Positions 49,163-60,785 of a stretch of 64,000 bases of DNA are shown here, in pieces. The notes under the pieces were generated by a model. The model was not told where the DNA came from and made no database searches. It saw nothing but the letters and a program-made list of their open reading frames with translations. Both the position numbers and the translations under genes were made by a program. Position 1 is the first letter of the stretch. Each line of letters opens with the position of its first letter. Origin of the DNA: Anaeramoeba flamelloides (taxonomy: Eukaryota > Metamonada > Anaeramoebidae). Location: assembly GCA_027625915.1 (NCBI GenBank), contig JANTQA010000047.1:3410001-3474000 (forward strand), in the 5' to 3' direction.

Positions 49163-49848
49163 TATTAGTATCTGTGGTTTGTTTATTGGGTTTAAAACAC
49201 TTGAAAATTATACCCAATCTTGTAAGATTCATATTAACTATTGAATTTTTTTATTATTTTTTAGGAATTTGTACTTGATCAGGGTTTTTAATTGTGCTTT
49301 GGTAATCTTTTCCAGAATCCAACGCTTATTCATCTAAATTAAATATTATCTAGTTTCAAATAAAAACATTTAAAAAATCAAGTTTTATCAATAATGGTTG
49401 CTTTTTTTTCAATAACAAAGTGAAATGAAGAATTCTCATTTAGGAAAACTTTCTAATTCCAAAAAAAAAAATGGGTATTTCATAGTTTTTCTTGATCCAA
49501 AAACATAAAGAGTGTATTTCTGTTAATTTTTATAAGCTAATGTCCACCAACACTGGGCTTTTTTTTTAGAAATCCCTACAGGGGTTTTAATATTATTTTG
49601 GCATTTACAAACAATTATCACCCAACACCCTAAATTAACCAAGGTAGCTTTTTAGCTTTTATCAATACCGCTATAATTGATTGAATGAAATAAAACCAAA
49701 ATATTTTTATAAAACTACCTTATTAATCAACCGAAAGTTATCTTTATTTTTAAAAAATCAATAATTACACCCTCCAATAATTATTTTTGTTTTCTTACTA
49801 TTACCAAAAGGAAAAGAATCATTATTTAACATATTTTCAAATATAATA
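49163..49848. other. Intergenic, no gene seen
   Basis: AT-rich; R4-like word at 49300-49325 (CTTTTCCAGAATCC). Confidence 0.35.
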
Positions 49849-50041
49849 GAATCAATTTTAAATTTAAGACACAAACTTTAATGAAAATTAAGGCACAAAA
49901 AATTCTCAAATTAAAGAACCAAATTTGGAATTTTTTTTTTGCAAATTATTTTACTAGAATTTGAATTTTGTGCCTTCATTTGAGATTTTAATTGTGCCTT
50001 AGTTTCCGTTTAAAGTTTGTGCCTTAAAAGTGGAACTGACT
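49849..50041. mobile_element. MITE family 1, copy 6
   Basis: Left end diverged (GAATCAATTTTAAATTTAAG), right end CCTTAAAAGTGGAACTGAC intact; interior is the family palindrome. Confidence 0.7.
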
Positions 50042-50097
50042 ATTATCTTTCCTTTTTTTTTTTTTGGTTTTTGTTTTGGAACCCTTTATTCTTTATA

Positions 50098-50293
50098 GCC
50101 AGTTATCTATTAATGTACGAACTTTGAACAAATTGTAAGATATAAAAAAAATCTCAAATTAAAGTACAATAATTTGTATTTTAGTAAAATAATTTGTGTA
50201 GAATAAATACCCTAAAAAGTACCTTAATTTGGGTTTTATTTTTTGTGCCATATTTTTCTTTCAAAGTTTGTAACTAAAAAGTGAAATTGCTGA
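50098..50293. mobile_element. MITE family 1, copy 7
   Basis: About 195 bp, GCCAGTTATCTATTAATGTA at left, AAAAAGTGAAATTGCTGA at right; the most diverged copy, only 56 bp from copy 6. Confidence 0.55.
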
Positions 50294-50757
50294 ACTAAAG
50301 AAACAAAATATTTTTCAATGAAAGGGGCTGAAGAACTAGTTAGAAAAACATCAACAGCATCTAATCTAATTCATGTTTTCAAAAGGATTAATCAGTGAAC
50401 AAATTGATTTTATTTTCAAAAACAAATAAATAAAAAAAATACATCAACGCAATATCATTGTTTTGAATGTCAAATACATCTTTATTTTACAGTGTTTTGA
50501 AACAACATGCTGTGCATTAAAACATCAAACTAATATTAAAAAGACAGTAAAATTCAAATAATTTTATTTGTTTTATTTTTATATATAAATTGAAAAATTT
50601 CAAGAATAGAAAGTTGACAAGAACTCCCCATTTCTATCTTTTTTTTGTTAATATTTAAGTCAAAATTTAGGGTTTTATTGACTAGATTAAGATTTTAATT
50701 TATATAAAAATACCAAAAAAAAAATTGTTTTTGTATAAAAGGAATTCTTGCACTAAA
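50294..50757. other. Intergenic, no gene seen
   Basis: AT-rich, ends where the X-A/X-B duplication begins (CATATTAAGAATATGAATTA). Confidence 0.35.
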
Positions 50758-50944
50758 TACATATTAAGAATATGAATTATAATTTAAAATAATAAATAAA
50801 GGAACATATAATAATCTGAAATAGAAAGGAAAAAAAATATCAAGAGAATAATAACAAAAAATTTCAAGATACAAATAAAAATTAAAAGTTAGAAAATGTA
50901 AATATTAGGGGGAAGTTATGGAAAATTTTATTCAGGGTATTTTT

Positions 50945-53900
50945 TTATTTTAGATCGTAATTGGGAATATTATCATTAACTTCAGTATTTCCAATCATTT
51001 GATTTGACATTTGCATTGTTTGATTTCCGATATCATTCATACCCATTCCCATTCCTCCGCCCATTGTATCCATACCCATTCCCATTCCTCCACCCATGCT
51101 ATTCATTTCCATTCCCATTCCTCCACCCATTGTGTTCATACCCATTCCACTTGCACCCATTGAACCCATGCCCATTCCGCCTCCGCCCATTGTGTTCATT
51201 CCCATTCCTCCACCCATGCTATTCATTTCGATTCCCATTCCTCCACCCATTGTGTTCATGCCCATATCAATTCCGCCCATTGTGTTAATACCAATGCTAT
51301 CCATCCCCATGCTATTCATTTCGCCCATTGTGTTCATGTTATTTTTTTCCATTGGTATATTATCAAAATCATTGCCTTTCGGTTTATCACTTGATGGTCT
51401 TGAAAAACTTGTTCGTTTAGTTTTGGTTGGTGGTGGAATTGACAGTGTTCTTGTGGCTTTATTTCTCATTGCTGCTCTTTTTCGACTCTGTATTACTGCT
51501 GAAACGATAACAAGAAAGAAAAAAATTCCAAAAATTGCACCAACTACACCCCCAACTGAGCTCGTGTTGTCATCGTCTTTGGCTTCATCTGTGCTGTCAT
51601 CATCTCCAGTTGTGTCGTCATCGCCATTATAATCACATGTGGCATCACTGACATATCCTACACATGTATAGCCGCTGGAACACGAATAACAGTATTCAGT
51701 TGTACAACCGCAGCATGTTCTTAAAGAGCTATTTGGTAAATAAATTTTAAAATATATTTGTTCATAGAAAATGCATTTTAATGATATTTATTTGAATACA
51801 AGAAAAATTTTAATCACAAATAAAAAGATAAATAATTGCTTTTTTTGTTTTTTTATTTTTTTTTCATCTCATCCATTCAGCAGAAATTAATAAAAGTATA
51901 TTTAATTTTTGTTTCAACATGACCAAAAATGTTGAAAAAAAAAAAATAAAATAAAATAAGGTAATAGTATTTTTAATAGGAAAATGAAATATTGTTGTGA
52001 TCTTGAAAAAAAAAATTTTTTTTACATCATGATCGAAATTCAAATCAATAATTGTTAATATATAAAAAACAATGAGAAAGAGAGTTTGAATAAGAAAAAA
52101 AAAAATAATAATAATAATAATAAAACAGCTTTTTTAAAAAAAGTGTAGACTAAAAGTTTTATAGTGGTAATTCAAACTATCCAATTCACCGGTTTTTAGC
52201 AGTTTTAATTAACCACTTTACAAAACTTTTAGTACTCACTATTTTAAAGCATCTGTAATTCTTTCCTGATTTTAATTTATTTGTTCTTGACTTAAAATTG
52301 CTTTTATTCGAAAAATAAATCAAAAAAAATCTTCATTTGTAGTATGAAACCAATATTTGGAAAATATATTTTAAAGTATCTTTTTTTTTTCTGATCAATT
52401 ATCAAAATATAAACATATGATATTGATATTATTATTTACTAATTTGCTTGATTTTATCTTTTTTTAGTGCAATTAAAAGTATTTTATAATTTGAAAACTT
52501 TGTTCAATGTTTTAATCTTTGGGGGTATCTGTTTGTACATTATTTTTGTGTTTTCTGTGATTTTTGAAATTTCAATGAAACAGACTGACAATTTGTTTTT
52601 TCAGAATAAAAAAAAAAAATTAGACATAAATAATATTACGTAATAATGTAATATGCTATTCACTTTTTGAATTAATTCCTAAAAAAGATATTGTTTTAGC
52701 ATCCTAATTATTGTTACTTTGAAAAAATTTTCTCATTTTTTAAAATTTTTAAAAATAAAATAAGTCAAACTTTCACAATTCACAATATTTCATTATTTCA
52801 AATAAAGTTATTTTTCTGAAATTGAAAAATACTTTTAAATAATTAAGGTCTACCTAACAAATGAATTCTGGGTATACATTTCGAAAACGCCGTCTTTTTA
52901 TATTGGTGAACGTGTTTAGATCTTTTGTCAATAGGCATATTAAAATAAATTATTTTTTTGGTTTTAGTATTTTGTTCTACCCTTTAAAAACTCGCATATC
53001 AAGTACTTAAAAATACACCTAAGAAGATATTAATCCAATTGGTTTTTCATTTGTGTCAATTATTAGTACCAAAGTCCTAATAATCCAGAAATTTGTAATA
53101 ATTTCCGAATAAATCAATACTACTCTTTATTACTACTTTGCAACTGGTGGGTATTTACAAGACTAAATAAAATTTAAAAACGAAAAAAAAATTCATTTTT
53201 TCCAAAAAAATAATTTATTTTAATGTCTATTGACAAAAGATCGTAAACACTTGCCCAAAATAGAAAAGACTGCGTTTGTAATGTATATGAAGAATTCATC
53301 CAGGACGTATCCCCTTAAACAAATCAAATACTGTTACAAACAAATTATTTTTGGATAATCAATGGGATTAAAAAAACATCTCCGAGATGTCATGTTTGGT
53401 TTTGTTTTTTTTTTTTTTTTTTTTCCACTTTTCTTTTTTTGTCTAAATTGTAATTTTGAAAAATTAAATGTTTCAGATGCTTTAACCTTTCAAGAAAATT
53501 GATTCCAGACTTTGCTTTTTAAAATTTCAAGATGAATTGTTGAAATGTTTTATCAAAATAAATCAAAATTGGATCAAAAAGACTAAAAATTTTAATCTTT
53601 TGCAAATATAAAATGTTTTTTTTTTAAAAAAAAGGAAACATAATTTCCAACAAAAAGCTCTATATATAAAAAAAGAATTGTTTTGAGGAAAAAAAAATCA
53701 TGTTTTTCTGGCAAAAAGAAAGAAACAAAAGCAAGAACAAAAGCAAAAGCAAAAATTAATGAAAATAATTTGGAATTTTATAACAATTTTAATCATTCAC
53801 AATTCTTTCTTAAAAAAAATGTTGTTTAATTTTTTAAATAAAGTTTTTTGTTATTATTTTTTTGTTGATTTTTTTCCTTTATTCACTTTTCTGAAAAAAA

Positions 53901-56280
53901 AAACAAAATTAATTAATCTTTATTTTTTGAAGAAACATTGTATCTTTTGAAGCTCTTCAGAAATATCAACTCGATTTGTTATCAATGAATTTAATTTTTT
54001 GAAAAATAAAAAGATGTTAAATTTAATAATAATACCAGAAAGATCATAAGGAATTAGTACTCTATGACAACAGGGCATAATTTTAAAATATTTTATTGGC
54101 GATATTCTCTACTTACAAATTTTGGAGATGTCAAGTGCCAAAAAATTCTGATCGACTAAGGAACCTCATAAAAGAAATTTTTTTCGATGAGATTGAAATT
54201 TTTTTTTCCATTTTTTATGAAAAAGAAAATAATTAAATTCCTTTGATTTCACACATTATAAAAAGTTTTTCCACCGCTTATTACCATTTCCATCATTGTT
54301 GATACAATATCAAGTCTTTTTTGCCAGGAATATTAATCTAAAGATTTTTTTTTTCTTTTTTAAGATAATTCTTTTGGCGTGCCAAAAAATTGTTTTATTT
54401 AACCAATTGTAAAATAATTGTATTCTTTTAAGAAGGATAGTTATAATAATTAAAGTTTTAAAGTTCTATACAAATTTTACTTATAAATTGGGTTTTTGTT
54501 TTTAGAGGAAATCCAATTTTTCAAAATAAAATTTTCTACAAGATATTTGAGAATTTTGTAATTTTATTCTCAAAATTCAAAATCATTTTTTTTCTGACAA
54601 AAATGATTTCTTAATTTTTCATGTTTTTTTGTTAAAATTGTGATTTTTTCATTTAACTATGAAACTTTTTGGGTATGCACACAAGATTCAAGAAAATTGT
54701 CAGTGCATTTGGTGTTTTAAATGAAAATCAATTCCATTTAATAAAACGATTGGAGATGTTTGGGTTTGGTTGGATTTGAAAAAGGTATTTTCGATTTTCT
54801 CTTTGCGTTTCTACTCCAAATCACTTTCCTTTCTTTTTTAAATCCAATAGAATATTACTAAATCCACCGAATATATTGTCAAGTTTAAAGATACTAATTA
54901 GGGGTATACCAGAAAAGAATAACCAATAAATGAAAAAATCACAATTTTAACAAAAAAACATGAAAAATTAAGAAGTCGTTTTATCCGTCTTTTATGAAGT
55001 TTTCGCTATTTTATAACGACTCAACTTGAACACAACTTGAAAAAAGTTTTAATTCTGACAAAATCATAAAATAATAAAGTACCCTCTTTTTAAAAATGGC
55101 TATACTTTGTTCTCTTTAAAATATGATCTAATTTTAATTAAGACTATTTATGTGAAATGGTGGTTCGTTGGATGCGTTGGCGTCCTCAAAAAAAATTAGT
55201 TTAAAATCTGGCTTGAAGAAAAATAGTTATATTTTTTATAAAAAAAAACAAAAAAGTTTTTGCAAAAAGTTTGAATAAAAAAACAAAAAAAGAATTTGTT
55301 TGGTATCTATTTTTTAAAAAAATAAAAGACTTTTTATAAAATTTTTGAGAAAGTTTGCTGTTTTGAAAAAAGAGAGTACTTTCTTAAAACCTATTTCAAG
55401 TTTTCATAAAGTCAAGAGTCAAACTTTAAATGTGGTGTTGAGGTTGGACTCAGAAGGAAAGCACTTTTTTAAAAAAAGTTTTCGCTTTATTAAAACAGAA
55501 AACTTTAAAAAAGTTTTTATGTTCATGAAATCATCAATAAAAAAGAAAAATTTTTTTTTAAAATCGAAGATCACTCAATTTTTTTAGCTCAGTTTTTAAT
55601 TCTTTTGATTCAAAATAAATGCATTTTTTTCCATTTGTCAATTACCAAAAATTAATTTTTTTTTTTTAAAATTTTAGCTTACTTTCTGTAAAAAATGCGT
55701 TATTTGGTTTTGAGAGAGAAATTGAAAGAAAATTTATTTCGAAATTAAAAAAAAAGAAAAAAATAGAATAAAAAATTTACAAAAAAAAAAAATTCAAACC
55801 TAACACTACAGTAATCTGAACAACAATTAGAAGATGTATTGTAACAATAATATTCACTATAAGAGTTACCACCACATTTTAGCCCAGCAGCACAAGAAAA
55901 ACAATCATAATTACCATAGTAATCTTCATAACAACCACAACACACCCTTTAATTAGGAAGAAAAAAAAAAATAAAAGAAATAAGAAAGTGGTTTAGGATA
56001 AAAAAAAGAAATAAATTTAAAAATTGATCGAAAATAAAAAAAAATAACAAAAAAAAACAAACCTTGAGGAGTCATAATCAGCACAGTTGGAACAACAACC
56101 AGAGTCATAGATTTCACCACCAAACTTTGGTTCTTGTGTTTTTTTTTGACCATTCAGTAATTTTTGAGAACTTTTTTTATTAAAAGTTGTTTTGAGTGAT
56201 TTTGTTTCATGTTTGGCTGAAGCTAAAACCAAAGCAAAAAGCAAAACAAAATTAAAAAAAAAGAGAAGTTTATTGTTCAT
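50945..56280 (-). CDS. Gene X-B: second copy of the Cys-rich, Met/Gly-tailed membrane protein
   Basis: Model: exon 1 56280-56063, exon 2 55946-55800, exon 3 51719-50945; 379 residues. Exons 1 and 2 have the same lengths as in X-A (218 and 147 bases). Exon 1 is nearly identical in protein (KFGGEIYDSGCC against KVGGEIYDSGCC); exon 2 differs at a few sites (GNSYSEYYC against GDYYSDYYC). Exon 3 differs more: CSSGYTCVGYVSDATC against CDSDKECDGYASEATC, an acidic linker expanded to DDDTTGDDDSTDEAKDDD, and a different number and order of MG repeats. The membrane helix, the SRKRAAMRNK motif and the last 40 residues are almost the same. All 20 cysteines are kept. Intron 2 is 4.1 kb and lacks the LINE of X-A. 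Function unknown; see X-A. Confidence 0.6.
52142..52240. mobile_element. 99-bp palindromic element in X-B intron 2
   Basis: AGTGTAGACTAAAAGTTTTA at left against TAAAACTTTTAGTACTCACT-like inverse at right (one-base differences). Absent at the matching place in X-A. Confidence 0.55.
52847..53314. mobile_element. TTAA-flanked palindromic element, about 115-bp arms
   Basis: TTAA at 52843-52846 and 53315-53318. Left arm and right arm share GATCTTTTGTCAATAG(G/A)CAT and AAAATAAATTATTTTTTTGG in inverse. 468 bp. Inserted in X-B intron 2; non-coding. Confidence 0.75.
54608..54974. mobile_element. Foldback with perfect arms of about 48 bp
   Basis: Left TTCTTAATTTTTCATGTTTT (54608 onward, through AAAATTGTGATTTTTTCATT) is matched without mismatch in inverse at about 54927-54974. 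The lack of divergence suggests recent origin. Within X-B intron 2, directly next to the block shared with X-A. Confidence 0.75.
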
Positions 56281-56350
56281 TTCAAAGGAAAAATGTAAAA
56301 ACAAAAAAATGGTTTGTCTAATGGGAAAAAATGGAAAATAAATAAACAAA

Positions 56351-57472
56351 AAAGATTACCTTGAATTATTCTTTGGTCGATGTAAAGAATTACAATTTGT
56401 TGTAAAATAAAAGGAACAAAATTTTCTATCAGCTTTTTCAAAAAAAGATTTTATGAATCAGGTTTACCTTTTAAATTTTTGATTCTTGAAATTAACTTTA
56501 ATTACTTAACGTTCCTCTTTTAGAATTTATGTTTTTGGAAACTGGGTTTAATTCTTGTAAACGATTTATTCCAAAATAAATATACAAAATTTTCATTCTA
56601 CTTTTTAAAAAAACGAATTTATAAATCAGGTAACCTATCAAATTTTCAATCTTAAAAGGAGATTAAATTCTAAATTTCGTCTTTTCGAATTGGATACTTT
56701 GATAATTTATTGTAATTTTTAAGAGTTGTGATTATTTTGGAAAATCTAAATTAAAATTTTGATCTTTTTATTTTATTGTTAACAGTAGTTTAAATCCAAG
56801 GTTATGGGACTTACCAATCCATCTTAAAAGATTTTGGTTCTGTTCCATTTAAAATGTGAAGTTCGGATCTTTAAAATATTTTCCAATTTGGTTTAAAAAA
56901 TCTTTTAATGTCATTTTTTTATGAAAAATGAAAAAACAATTTTGAGATACGTGAACTCGAACACCTCATTAAGGACTACGTTTGGTATTGAAATTTGATG
57001 CCCCGTATGATAAAAGATGATTCTGTCAGTTAGTAACTCTGGCAATTATTTATTCAATGAGATGTAAGTAGAAAAAAAAGACATTTTTTAACTCGAGTTG
57101 TCTCTCACCGTATCTCAAAATGACAAAGAAGGTTGCCAAAAAACAGCTTTTGGAGAAAATAACTTTTTAGGTTTAAGTGGCAAACCTGGAGACGATGATT
57201 AGCTGCTTCTTTGATTTATTTGTGATCTGTGAGAGAAGATGAGAAGGTTTGCCACTTAAACCTAAAAGTTCAAAATGGAGAAAATTGAAAAATTTTGATG
57301 AATTATTGTTGAAAGGTTCTTTTTTATTTCCCAACAAAGAACAAATTGGTTAATAGGTCCGATAATGTGTTTGCTATTTTATCAAATCCACTAAAATCCT
57401 CATTTCCAAAAATCGAAAAGATCATTTTTTCTCAAGTGACACAATATTTTTTTTTTAAATAAAAAAAACTGA
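56351..57472. repeat. Duplicated mosaic DNA with a 22-bp hairpin
   Basis: 56840-56990 matches 41330-41490 and, inverted, 57950-58115. TTTTAGGTTTAAGTGGCAAA (57166-57187) has a perfect 22-bp inverse partner at 57245-57266 with a 57-base loop. Short coding-like pieces (EIRELEHL, MTKKVAKKQLLEKITF) occur but no complete gene. Confidence 0.45.
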
Positions 57473-57838
57473 CTAATTTTTGCAAATTTAATTTTCAAAA
57501 GATCCTTAAATACAAAGAACCACCAAATCTTTCCCACAACACACCACGCCAATTCTCCTCGATACACCAATTGGGATTTGAGAGAAACGATCCAAACGAA
57601 GAAAACTTTGACAAAGAAATATAAAAAAAAACAATATTTTGTGTTTAACATGGATCGTGTTGTTCCAAAAACAATTCGAGGAGACAATCTCCTCTTATTC
57701 ATGGTGGGAGATTTATTCAAGGAAAAACAACAAGAACCAAACAAAAAACAAGAGAAACACTCAACCCCTTTTTTATGGATTAATCTAGTTTACGAATTAC
57801 TAGAACAAAACAAGGAACCCAACATTCAAAAATCTTAG
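57473..57838 (+). CDS. Chromo-shadow-like protein piece, longest copy
   Basis: Open frame of about 120 codons without an early ATG; the first in-frame ATG is at 57651. It reads FNMDRVVPKTIRGDNLLLFM, a Lys/Gln/Glu-rich loop, then STPFLWINLVYELLEQNKEP and a stop at 57836-57838. The order hydrophobic strands, charged loop, then an amphipathic P-x-x-W/V-I-N-x-V-Y-E segment resembles the chromo-shadow domain of HP1 (which ends CPQVV.FYEERL), but the Val-x-Trp core is not conserved in this copy. Upstream exons were not found. It lies between inverted repeats (56840-56990 and 57950-58115) and is oriented opposite to its relative at 58964-59200. It may be a last exon or a relic. Confidence 0.35.
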   Translation, partial: LIFANLIFKRSLNTKNHQIFPTTHHANSPRYTNWDLRETIQTKKTLTKKYKKKQYFVFNMDRVVPKTIRGDNLLLFMVGDLFKEKQQEPNKKQEKHSTPFLWINLVYELLEQNKEPNIQKS

Positions 57839-58187
57839 AGAATTGTGATCTTCGAAAGTTAGAGTTGTTTTTTTTGTTTGTTTGGACTGATCTTTGTTTT
57901 TTATAATGATAAAAAATCGTGATTATTTTTCTTTTTCATTTTTACCATCCTTAACAAGGGTGTTCGAGTTTACGTATCTCAAAATTTCTTTTTCATTTTT
58001 CATAAAAAAAATTACATAAAATGATTTTTTGATCCAAATTGGAGAATATTTTCAAGATCATTACTCTGTGTTTTAAATGAGATTGGGTCAAAAGGTGTTG
58101 AGACAAATTGATCAATTACCAACGTAGTTCTTAAGGAACTTGAAAAAGAAATTGAAAAAATAAATAATCACCATTTTTTAACCTTAA
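57839..58187. repeat. Inverted partner of 56840-56990 and start of duplicated block
   Basis: 57950-58115 is inverse to 56840-56990 (CGTATCTCAAAATT, GGTGTTGAGACAAATTG). From about 58130 the sequence follows 41470 onward in the same orientation. Confidence 0.5.
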
Positions 58188-58358
58188 GGTACTAGCCTCT
58201 ATTATTTTTTTTTTGACCAATTTCTAAATCGGATTCCTTATCGAGAAATACATTTAATATTGAAAATAAACAAGGTTCTTTTAAATCTAAGTCATTGGTA
58301 AAACATTTTCTCAATCTCTATTCAATTTAGGTAAAAAAATTTAATAGATGCTAGCCCC
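58188..58358. mobile_element. TTAA-flanked MITE with visible empty site
   Basis: 171 bp from GGTACTAGCCTCTATT to ATAGATGCTAGCCCC, TTAA at 58184-58187 and 58359-58362. The duplicated locus reads ACCTTAAAAATACTC at 41518-41532, i.e. one TTAA and no insert. Confidence 0.85.
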
Positions 58359-58963
58359 TTAAAAATACTCTCCCAATAAACAACTTTAAATCTAAATGAT
58401 CGTAATGTTAATGATTTTTGGGCATTGAGTTACTTTGGAATGTTCCAATGTCACCACAAACCATACAACCGTTCCATACCCATAGCGAAAATTTATAAGA
58501 CATAGAAATTGGTTGTCTATATCCAAATTTTGTTTTTGGAAATAGAAAATTCAATTTCTGTCATAAGAAAAAATTTTCAACTTCTCTTACTTCATCACAA
58601 TTTTTTGTAAAAACCAAGACAAAAAAATAAATTTTCTCAAGAATTGAAATCAACAGAAACCTGAAACTTGAAAGTTCATTTTTCGATCATTGTTTATGAA
58701 TTGTAAAATCTGGGATTTTAATAGTTTTTGAAATTGAATATCAAATTTAATGTAAGTTTATTAATGAATTTGTTTGTCAATTTCCCAAAAAAAAAAAAAA
58801 ATGGATTACTTATTTTTAATCTTGTACTATAAATTTTATGGTTAATGGTGAGCTTTAATAACCCCTTTTATGGTTTGTTATACAAAATAAAATTTCAGAA
58901 TAGAAAATCAATTTCAGTGCTATATAAATTTCCAAGGTGGGGCAGGGGCGACTGTATTAATTA

Positions 58964-59200
58964 TTAAAAATGGTGTGTGATTTTGTCTTTATTTATTTTT
59001 TTTTTTTGGTTCTTTTTGTTTTCCCCTGAATTAAATCCCCACTCAGCGGCTAAGATGAAGGTATACCCTTGAATTGTTTTTGGGACTACATGATCCATGT
59101 CAAACTTACACTGAACATCTTTTTTAGTACTTTTTTGATATTTTTTTTTTTGTTTGGAATCATTTCTCTCAAAGCCCAATTATTTGTAATAAATATAATT
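58964..59200 (-). pseudogene. Chromo-shadow-like relic, third copy
   Basis: Reads GFERNDSKQKKKYQKSTKKD, then FDMDHVVPKTIQGYTFILAA and EWGFNSGENKKNQKKK. Same family as 42195-42370 and 57473-57838; its tail differs from the longer copy, so it is taken as a relic. Confidence 0.35.
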
Positions 59201-60029
59201 CGATTGGGGGCTGTGAAAAAAATTTTGAATAATTTTTCTTGAAAGGATCTTTTGGCAATAAAATTTTCAAAAATTCGTCAGTTTTTTTTATTTTTCTTAT
59301 TTACTGTTATTTTCCAATTAACTTATGAAAATTTTTATTTTAATTTCCAAAATGAATATTAAATATAACTACAATCAAATTAGCAGAGTAAAATTTTTTT
59401 CACAGAGTTAACAAAGGAAGTTTTATTATTTTCTAAAAATAATTTCTAAAGATTTTGGAAAGATCTTAAATTTTTCATCAACTTATAAACTAGAAAAATA
59501 TTTAGGGATGTGAACTAAAAATTTTCAATTTTTAATTGGTGAATTATAGTAAAAAAAAAATATTAAGTTTGTTGAGAAAAAATGTTCTTTATATATTGAA
59601 AATAGGAATATTTGTGGATTTAATCCAATGTTAAATCAATTACTACACATTTGGCCAAAAATATCTTTGTTATAAAATAACAAAGGTGTATTCTACCAAA
59701 ATTTTCACTTATTTTCATTATAGATCTATGAAAACATTTTTTAGAAGTCTATCAACGTAACCAACAGTCCAAAAAAATATAATAAAAAATAGTAGACAAT
59801 GTGTAAAAGACCTATATATTTGGTTTCTAGTAAAAATTTCTCAAAAAACAGATTTTTCCAAACCTTTTTTTGCATTTTTTGATATTCTGTACTTTCCAAA
59901 TTAAGTATAAAATTTGTCTTTTTTTCCTTCTTAGATCTCGCTGAATAAATATTTGTGTGATCTACCAATCATCAAACCCTGATATAAAAATACAATACTT
60001 TGTATTTCAATTGTAATTGTATTACTAAA
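59201..60029. repeat. Continuation of block shared with X-A intron 2
   Basis: 59580-59720 matches 42525-42640 and about 59925-60010 matches 44540-44625, with no LINE between them. No gene seen. Confidence 0.45.
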
Positions 60030-60785
60030 AGCCCAATTATTTGAAAAGAAATTCGAAAAATAAAGCAAATTTTGAAGAGAAAATTTTTTATGGATTTGCA
60101 AAAAAGAGAAAAAATTTTTAACAAATCTCCTTTATCATTTATAGCAGGGAAAAAAATCCAGGGCATGAAAAAAATCCCTGACAAGATTTTTAATAGTGAA
60201 TATTAGTAAAATTTTTGTGTAATTTCATGTATTTTCAATCAAATCCTTATTATAAATAACCAATTTTTTTATGAGATTAATAACAAACCTACCCAAAGTT
60301 CATTAAAGTTAGGTGTTTCTAGAATACTCAATTAATTGTTTGATAGCCAAAGTAGATCAACTTCTTTTGAAAAAACAATCGACTTTTATCGAGGTATACT
60401 ATGAGTTTGGAAAATGATAATTTTTATTCTTGTTTTTTGATTGATTGATTGAATGGTGTTTTGAACAAGTGAGATATCTTTAATCTTCATTCTAATAAAT
60501 GTGTGACTTATAATTTAAAAAGTTTGATTCTTAAAATAAGGATTTGATTGTAAATAAATGAAATTACACAAAAATTTTACTAATATTCACTATTAAAAAT
60601 CTTGTCAGGGATTTTTTTCACTACTTTACAATTTTTTAAAAATTTGAAGCAGTTTACCTTCAAAATTGATTTTAACTTTGGTATGTTATTACTGTACACT
60701 CAATTAAGTATTGTATTAGAACAAGAAGAAAAAAAAAACAAGGTTTTATTTTGGAAAAGGATTGTAGCTTTGAAATACATTGTTT
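60030..60785. repeat. Dispersed repeat R3, copy 4, split by a foldback
   Basis: Flanks 60030-60160 (AAATTCGAAAAATAAAG) and 60640-60785 (TTACCTTCAAAATTGATTTT, GGTATG) are R3; the foldback at 60163-60623 sits between them. Confidence 0.5.
60163..60623. mobile_element. Foldback with nearly perfect arms of about 85 bp
   Basis: TGAAAAAAATCCCTGACAAG (60166) through CAATCAAATCCTTATT is matched in inverse at about 60535-60620, with two or three differences. About 460 bp. MITE-like. Confidence 0.75.

Noticed and set aside
53759-53950. 63-codon frame in X-B intron 2
   Set aside because: Low-complexity Phe/Leu/Lys content and no similarity to anything recognised.
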